Assembly (NCBI GenBank): GCA_014885115.2 | Contig: WKLE02002207.1 | Span: 1 to 11,966 of the forward strand | From: Asterionellopsis glacialis | Lineage: Eukaryota > Bacillariophyta > Plagiogrammaphyceae > Rhaphoneidales > Asterionellopsidaceae | Direction of reading: 5' to 3' | DNA: 11,966 nt | Shown: piece by piece, positions 7,566-11,966 of the stretch | How the letters are laid out: every line of letters begins with the position of its first letter | Position numbering within the stretch: the first letter of the stretch is position 1 | Made by a program: the position numbers and the translations under genes | The notes under the pieces: generated by a model | What the model was told of the DNA's origin: nothing | Databases searched by the model: none | Seen by the model: only the letters and a program-made list of their open reading frames with translations

Positions 7566-8055
7566 ATCCATGTCCCATTCGAAAGTCGAGCCCCCACCCC
7601 CCCAAGTTTTCCTCTGAAACGGAAGCCGCCAGTGGCGTGTGTATCATGGACAGCATGTTGTGGATACCGTGGTTCCTTCTAGAGACAAAAAAAATAGGTT
7701 TTTGTTAAATTTATAATTATTTTCAAAAAGCTTTCTTTTGGATTTTCAATGTAGCTTATTTCTATATATATATAGTGAGATCACTGGAAACAATGGAAGT
7801 TAAAAGTATTTTAGCGTAAACCTAGATTAGTGTCCACAAACTGAAAAAAATTACAAAACCTTACGAAAGCACAAAGCAAGCTGAAAGCAGAGATCTATCT
7901 TCTGTGCAGATATCGAAGAGAGAATTTAAAACCACAGCCCAAGTGAACCCGCCCGCCCATCTAAAATCTAGGTCAAGGCAAAGCATCCAACCTAAAACAC
8001 CAACAAAGGATTTCTTAAATCTCTAGTGATATGAAAAATTTGTGATTGTGAAATT
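7566..8055. other. Upstream region of the NSRP1-like gene
   Basis: No gene seen. A C-rich patch (CCCCCACCCCCCC-like, near 7590) is followed by AT-rich DNA. A TATATATATATA run at 7763-7774, about 280 bp before the start codon, might be a promoter element or just a simple repeat. The last 150 bp are A-rich and plausible as 5' UTR. Confidence 0.35.
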
Positions 8056-9174
8056 ATGAATATTAATCTTTCAGCAGCAGCTGCGAAACAAAAGAAAAAG
8101 AAGAAAAGTGGTGGAGGACAAATTCAATATGGTTTGAATAGCCGTAAATCGGGAGGAAGAGGTGATGTATTTGGTTATGATGATGACGACGACGATTCTT
8201 CGTCAAGTTCATCCAATAATAATGGAATTGGTAAAGTTAATCGTGATTTAGCATCACAACAAGCAGCATTACGAAAAAAATTAGAAACATCACAAGAACA
8301 GTATGATTTTGATGGTACATATGAAGATGACGACGATGATGAAAATAAGGGGGCAAAATCATCATTACAACACTGGGGAGAAAGTAGTAGTAGAGCTTCT
8401 GCGGCAAAGCAACAACCACAACAACAAAAACAAGGTAGTCGATATATTGGTGATTTACTCAAGGCTGCTGAACGTCGTAAGCATGAACGTGAAATCATTC
8501 ATGAACGTAAACTTGCCAGAGAACAAGCTGAAGAAGATGCACAAGAAGATTATCAAGGGAAAGAAAAATTTATAACAAAGTCATATAAACGTAAATTGGC
8601 AGAACGTGAATTATGGGCTAAGCAAGATGAACAAGCTAAACAACAAGAAGAAAAAGATGACGTCCGAAAGAAAAAGGATGGTGCAGCATTTGCTACTTTT
8701 TATGGTAATTTAAGTACTCGTAATGTTGCTATGGGAGGAAGAGAAAATGATGACAATGATGCAGTAAAAAATGTAAATGGGAATCAAAATGCTAATGATC
8801 AAGAAGATGCGTCATCTTCCAATCAACATGGTAGAACTATTAGTACTACTAAAAATATTTCGCCGGATGCTGGTGCCGGGGAAATAGCAGCAGCGGAGAG
8901 TCCAACACCCCGAAGACCTCATACTGCTAAACGGCAAATTTCGTATACGTTTGTAGATGGATTTGAAATGGGAACAGCAGATATTCAGGATCCTGATGCC
9001 ACCAATGCAGATGACGATGATGGTGTTGTAGTGCCAATACCAGAGCACCAAGACGATAAAGATCATAAACGAAGGCTAGCTGACCGTATGCGTCGCGAGG
9101 AGAAAGTAGCAGCAGCCATCAAACGTTATTTCCTCCGACATCCGGACCGGAAAGAGCTAAGTACTTCACCGTAA
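8056..9174 (+). CDS. Nuclear speckle splicing regulatory protein 1 (NSRP1/CCDC55) family
   Basis: A single-exon, 372-residue protein. In animals NSRP1 is a nuclear-speckle, coiled-coil factor that affects alternative splice-site choice. The family layout is visible in order: a basic N-terminus with QYGLNSRK (24-31); DVFGYDDDDDD (37-47), matching the family's VFG plus acidic/serine run; and YDFDGTYEDDDDD (83-95). The hallmark block follows: RYIGDLLKAAERRKHEREII (129-148), then KEKFITKSYKRKLAERE (169-185) and FATFYGNL (212-219). The highly charged segment at 137-207 should form a long helix. The middle (228-290) is low-complexity and likely disordered. The C-terminus has a basic helix LADRMRREEKVAAAIKRYFL (341-360). 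The start is the first ATG, in line with the family's short N-terminus. It is convergent with the UEV gene, with only about 205 bp between stop codons. Confidence 0.85.
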   Translation: MNINLSAAAAKQKKKKKSGGGQIQYGLNSRKSGGRGDVFGYDDDDDDSSSSSSNNNGIGKVNRDLASQQAALRKKLETSQEQYDFDGTYEDDDDDENKGAKSSLQHWGESSSRASAAKQQPQQQKQGSRYIGDLLKAAERRKHEREIIHERKLAREQAEEDAQEDYQGKEKFITKSYKRKLAERELWAKQDEQAKQQEEKDDVRKKKDGAAFATFYGNLSTRNVAMGGRENDDNDAVKNVNGNQNANDQEDASSSNQHGRTISTTKNISPDAGAGEIAAAESPTPRRPHTAKRQISYTFVDGFEMGTADIQDPDATNADDDDGVVVPIPEHQDDKDHKRRLADRMRREEKVAAAIKRYFLRHPDRKELSTSP

Positions 9175-9379
9175 AAGATTTTTTTAAAAACGAGGTATTT
9201 ACTATACTTTTCTAAGATCTACTAAAAATAACTTCAACAGTAAAAATGCATGACCCGCACACACTGCGTTATGCACTTTCATATTATGCTTCACTAAGCA
9301 GGAGATTGAACGCATTTACCGCAAAATCACTGCAGCTTCTTGTGGTATAATTTCTTGTTCGTGTTCTTCCAAAAATATT
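9175..9379. other. Short convergent spacer between the NSRP1-like and UEV genes
   Basis: The two genes end 205 bp apart on opposite strands, so their 3' UTRs share or overlap this AT-rich segment. No gene is seen in it. Confidence 0.5.
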
Positions 9380-9820
9380 TCAATAGGTTAATCCCTCAGC
9401 AGGTTGACGTTGACGTCGATTAGGGTCGGTACACATGACATGTCGAAGAGATGAAAGGACCGTCTCAATACCACTGTTACGGTCCCAATGTTTCATGGCC
9501 GGGACTTTGTTGGAATTGACAACGCCAGTCTTGGAATCTACACAACTCATATTAACCTTGGTAACGAAACGGACTTGAGGTGGAACTGCGGGGTACTTTT
9601 CAGGACAATGAATAGAGAGTTCATAAAACCGTCCATCAAACATCGTTCCTGGAGGTCCCAAGATACCGCCATTCCAGTTGGTCATAAATGTATCACCTGA
9701 ATCGACTAAACCATAACTTAAACCCATCTCACCCTGACCTTTTTCACTACGTTCCAACTCTTCAAGCAGTTTAAAGTTACGAGGAACAATGACGACTTCT
9801 CCGGATGCTGTTTTTTGCAT
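9380..9820 (-). CDS. Ubiquitin-conjugating enzyme E2 variant (Mms2/UEV1 type)
   Basis: A 146-residue, single-exon, full-length protein. UEVs bind Ubc13 and position the acceptor ubiquitin so that K63-linked chains form, used in DNA-damage tolerance and signalling. The family pattern is clear: VPRNFKLLEELERSEKG (12-28), SYGLVDSGDTFMTNWNGGIL (35-54), GPPGTMFDGRFYELSIHCPE (55-74), KYPAVPPQVRFVTKVNM (75-91), and a C-terminal QPAEGLTY. The HPN motif and the catalytic cysteine of active E2s are absent: the segment GVVNSNKVPAMKHW (99-112) has Asn where E2s have the active-site Cys, as expected for a UEV. The start codon gives the usual short N-terminus. It overlaps no other gene. Mms2 versus UEV1 naming cannot be separated here. 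Confidence 0.93.
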   Translation of the reverse strand: MQKTASGEVVIVPRNFKLLEELERSEKGQGEMGLSYGLVDSGDTFMTNWNGGILGPPGTMFDGRFYELSIHCPEKYPAVPPQVRFVTKVNMSCVDSKTGVVNSNKVPAMKHWDRNSGIETVLSSLRHVMCTDPNRRQRQPAEGLTY

Positions 9821-10366
9821 TTTGTCAAGTGCTTATTTTGATCACAGTAGTTTAAACAGATTATGCAAACAGAAGGAATGCAGGGAAGGGTCGACGGCAA
9901 TAGAAACTAGTCTAGGTCAAATGATGGCTTCGGCTTGTTGCGAGACAGCAGTCGCTTCTGAAGGATTCTCGACTAGGAGTTCGGTCCTCTCTAGTACTCG
10001 TACTGCTGGCGCTGGCTCCCGAAAATCTTTCCATTGCTCATATGATGTCTGTGTGAGCAGACGTACCTGGTACCTGGTACAGGTACCGGTAAGAGCTAGG
10101 GTCCTAGTAGAGACTAGTAGACTTGCTTTCCACGAAGTTCGACAACCCCAATCCGTTGTCTTGAGAAAACAGGAAGCAAGTTCGAGATTGACATATTAGG
10201 ACTAGAGTTAATATTTTACTTTCGCTTTTTATTCCAAGATGAGAGCATTTTGTAAATCACTTTCAAAACAAAAGCATGTCCAAATTGAAAAGGTGCATGC
10301 ACCATGCATACAATAATTAAAACAATTCTAAATACAATTTATATACAAAACTTTGGTTCTTCTTTG
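9821..10366. other. Intergenic region upstream of UEV
   Basis: This contains the UEV promoter side and the distal 3' flank of the SET gene. A + strand frame at 9789-10199 (136 residues) starts inside the UEV gene antisense and crosses the palindrome repeat, and I do not accept it as a gene. From about 10200 the DNA becomes very AT-rich. Confidence 0.4.
10065..10090. repeat. Small GGTACC palindrome array
   Basis: ACCTGGTACCTGGTACAGGT runs into ACCGGT, the same theme as the large clusters at 3275-3480 and 7048-7565, followed by CTAGGGTCCTAG and ACTAGTAG units. It is a third independent intergenic location for the repeat family. Confidence 0.7.
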
Positions 10367-10455
10367 CTTTTTATCATCCACTTTTCAATAATAAGGAATC
10401 ATGAATCATGTGTGATTCTCTTTCTCTTTACCTTTTCTTGTTTATGCAGTGTTCT
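10367..10455. repeat. Duplicated tail of the SET gene, downstream copy
   Basis: This 89-bp stretch repeats 10454-10537, which holds the last codons, the stop and the first 3' UTR bases of the SET gene. Shared blocks include TTTTATCATCCA, TTTTCAATAATAAG, and TGTGATTCTCTTTCTCTTTA followed by CCTTTTCTTGT. This copy has a 7-bp GAATCAT duplication and a few substitutions. It lies after the gene's stop codon and so is non-coding: a tandem duplication of a coding 3' end. Confidence 0.85.
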
Positions 10456-10537
10456 TTTTTATCATCCAAATTTTCAATAATAAGTAATCATGTGTGATTC
10501 TCTTTCTCTTTACCTTTTCTTGTGTATGCAATGTTCT
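10454..10537. repeat. Duplicated tail of the SET gene, coding copy
   Basis: This is the upstream partner of the copy at 10367-10455. It holds the final codons (…KGKEKENHT and TGA at 10488-10490) of the SET gene on the minus strand. The two copies abut, so this is a head-to-tail duplication of about 87 bp. Confidence 0.85.
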
Positions 10538-11330
10538 GCTTTTGGTCTTCCTTGGCCTGTTTGAGGTAGTTGGCAATAAAATTATCTCCATATTGTTTCT
10601 TTAGTACTTCACCATGATGACCGAAACCCTTTAGTTCACCACGACATTCAGGATTGCCACAGGAACATTTGAAGCCTTTGATTTCATACTTGGACATTTC
10701 ATAGTCCCAGAAGAGTTCTTCTCTTTCACTGATCTCTTTCATGGCAATGAAATCATATGCCCCATGCTGGTTATCTTGAATACCAACATTTGCAGCACAA
10801 CTAGTATGATTCACCAATGTAGCTGGCGCATCCATAAGGACATGCTCATCCCAACCAATTTGAACAGTATGGGAGATTCTTGTCAAATCAGTCTCTGCAG
10901 GCCTTCCACTTACCTATAAGGAGAGATAGAGAGATGGATAGAGATAGAAAGGGAGAGTATACAATGGAAGGTGCTGTCAGTTTTTGACAACAGACTGCAA
11001 ACAGGACTAATTGTGTTTGTATAGCTCATCATAGCAAATGCATTCAAAAGTGAAACTCACCACAAAGTCACCAGGTTCAAGTAAAGATACCCCAACCATA
11101 TTGGGTTTCTTTGATTTCAACCAAACCACGATACTGTTTGTTCACTTCTGATATATGGTCCTCATCAATTTGACATTGAGAGGTTTTAGTTCTTCAACAG
11201 GAATAGCAGATGAGAAGGGTTGGGATTGTCTGGCAGCAGCAACAGCTATTAGACTAGTCTTTGTCAAAACTAAAGAGCATCCTTTCTTAGCTGCATGTGT
11301 TACATTGAGTAGTGAATGGGCGGAGAACAT
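10488..11330 (-). CDS. SET-domain (putative lysine methyltransferase) gene, apparently frame-disrupted
   Basis: The last exon is 10913-10488 and the preceding exon ends at 11061, with a GT-AG phase-0 intron between. Joined, they read LEPGDFV | VSGRPAETDLTRISHTVQIG, then LMDAPATLVNHTSCAANVGI, AYDFIAMKEISEREELFWDY and post-SET CSCGNPECRGELKGFG, the second half of a SET domain. The SET start, GLVEIKETQYGWGIF, lies just upstream in a different frame (about 11132-11085) and runs into TGA instead of LEPGDFV. The likely N-terminus (ATG 11330, MFSAHSLLNVTHAAKK…, ending near VEELKPLNVKL) is in the original frame and reaches TGA at 11144-11142. So two frame changes lie within about 80 bp. It may be a pseudogene, a sequencing or assembly error, or carry an unrecognised splice. 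If real and repaired by splicing it would be a protein methyltransferase; substrate unknown. An uninterrupted model would start at ATG 11099 and lack the SET start. Confidence 0.6.
10914..11060 (-). other. Intron of the SET-domain gene
   Basis: The donor TTTGTG|GTGAGT and acceptor CTCTCCTTATAG|GTA define a 147-nt phase-0 intron on the minus strand. The polypyrimidine tract is a CTCTCTATC microsatellite (10919-10957). Joining gives GDFV-VSGRPAETDL without a break. Confidence 0.8.
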
Positions 11331-11561
11331 TGTATTTGCTAGTTTGTTTCTCTTTGAATTCTTTTTTGTGTCTGCTTTTATAATTTGTTTTGTTGTTGTT
11401 GTTTACTGTTCAAGAAGTGTCAATATTATTTTTTGTTCCTGCTTCCCACTCACACACCGATATCATATAATATAACAGTTACATAGAATAGATAACAGGT
11501 ATCAATACGATGTCCGGATTTAATATATGATTTTGCGATCTAAATTTGTTTCGCTATTGGT
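11331..11561. other. Intergenic region upstream of the SET gene
   Basis: T-rich on the + strand, with no supported gene; the open frame 11155-11475 is an antisense shadow of the SET gene that runs on. It probably holds the SET gene's promoter and 5' UTR, with no clear element. Confidence 0.35.
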
Positions 11562-11642
11562 GGATAAGAACTGAAACTGTTACCGGGAGCCCTTGGCACC
11601 CCGGTCCGGTGGTCAGCGACAAAGGCTCCGAAATTCTTATCC
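11562..11642. repeat. 81-nt GC-rich nested foldback of unknown nature
   Basis: Perfect 9-bp ends GGATAAGAA (11562-11570) and TTCTTATCC (11634-11642) enclose a second pair GGAGCC (11586-11591) / GGCTCC (11624-11629) and an inner CACC (11597-11600) / GGTG (11608-11611). The middle is much richer in GC than the AT-rich flanks. It could be a structured RNA, a tiny foldback transposable element or a protein-binding site. It fits neither a tRNA nor any ribozyme I could check by eye. Confidence 0.5.
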
Positions 11643-11966
11643 TACTGTATTTTTCTCCTGTTTCTTTCTTTCTGACCATATGAATAATCCTGAAGTTTTA
11701 TTGGTCTACAGTAGTCTTTTAGTTATGTGGAAGCTGACCTAAAGGTATGTTAAAATTTAATTGGTCTAGAGTATTAGACATTATTGTCGAATTTGTGACG
11801 TTAGTGTGCAGGTATTATACCAGGTATTTTTTTAAATACCTTTGTTTTATATAAAACAGATGGTACCAGGCATGACCTACTGGTAGCTGTGAGCTGGTTT
11901 ACAGAACGGCTGATTAGATCAAGTTTAAGTTGATCTTCTCTTCGCGCGATGAAAAAATAATAGCGC
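11643..11966. other. Intergenic right edge with small palindromes
   Basis: No gene seen. A hairpin AGGTATTT-TTTT-AAATACCT lies at 11822-11841 and a perfect palindrome GTTTTATATAAAAC at 11844-11857. Next to them are GGTACCAGG and TACTGGTAG fragments that resemble the GGTACC repeat family. Confidence 0.45.

Noticed and set aside
8175..8498. Minus-strand ORF antisense to the NSRP1-like gene
   Set aside because: Serine and cysteine runs come from the complement of the acidic and Gln-rich repeats; no independent support.
9789..10199. 136-residue plus-strand ORF
   Set aside because: It starts antisense to the UEV gene and passes through the GGTACC array; no recognisable domain.
11155..11475. 106-residue plus-strand ORF with hydrophobic C-terminus
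   Set aside because: Its first half is antisense to the SET gene and the second half is translated T-rich intergenic DNA.
11562..11642. Possible tRNA
   Set aside because: The terminal pairing suggested an acceptor stem, but there is no T-loop GTTCGA-like sequence or credible anticodon arm on either strand.

Overview
The window looks like nuclear DNA of a compact-genome eukaryote. The evidence is short (about 125-210 bp) GT-AG introns with phase-compatible joins, long single-exon genes, no bacterial-style operons or ribosome binding sites, and proteins found only in eukaryotes: an HMG-box protein, NAC-alpha, an NSRP1-type speckle protein, an Mms2/UEV ubiquitin-conjugating variant and a SET-domain protein. 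The HMG-box style (PLSAYNFFF core with a long insert), the family mix and the gene density make a stramenopile, most likely a diatom, my best guess; this is inference, not proof.

Layout. 1-1488: non-coding and repeat-bearing, with a 46-bp-period tandem duplication (216-302) and two 88-bp direct repeats (326-413, 591-678) that bracket an inverted repeat. 1489-2196 (+): single-exon HMG-box gene. 2197-3838: intergenic, ending in a cluster of short palindromes built on CCAGGTACCTGG / TACCTG..CAGGTA, a 15-bp tandem repeat and a CTAG-rich hairpin. 3839-5102 (+): three-exon class I SAM-dependent methyltransferase with an N-terminal signal peptide. 5103-5745: mostly empty. 5746-6816 (-): NAC-alpha with an unusually long charged N-terminal extension. 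6817-8055: divergent intergenic region with a second GGTACC palindrome cluster. 8056-9174 (+): NSRP1/CCDC55-family protein. 9380-9820 (-): Mms2/UEV1, convergent with NSRP1. 9821-10366: intergenic with a small GGTACC cluster. 10488-11330 (-): SET-domain gene with post-SET motif, whose 5' half appears frame-disrupted and whose 3' tail is duplicated downstream. 11331-11966: intergenic, with an 81-nt nested palindrome and a few small palindromes.

The genes do not form an obvious pathway. Most look like housekeeping nuclear or cytosolic genes (translation-associated chaperoning, splicing regulation, K63 ubiquitin chains, chromatin) placed side by side. The points that most need a second look are the apparently decaying SET gene with its tandem tail duplication, the NAC-alpha N-terminal extension, the secretory methyltransferase, the dispersed GGTACC palindrome family, the LTR-like 88-bp repeat pair and the 81-nt foldback at 11562-11642. 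I do not see a clear new multi-gene system here.
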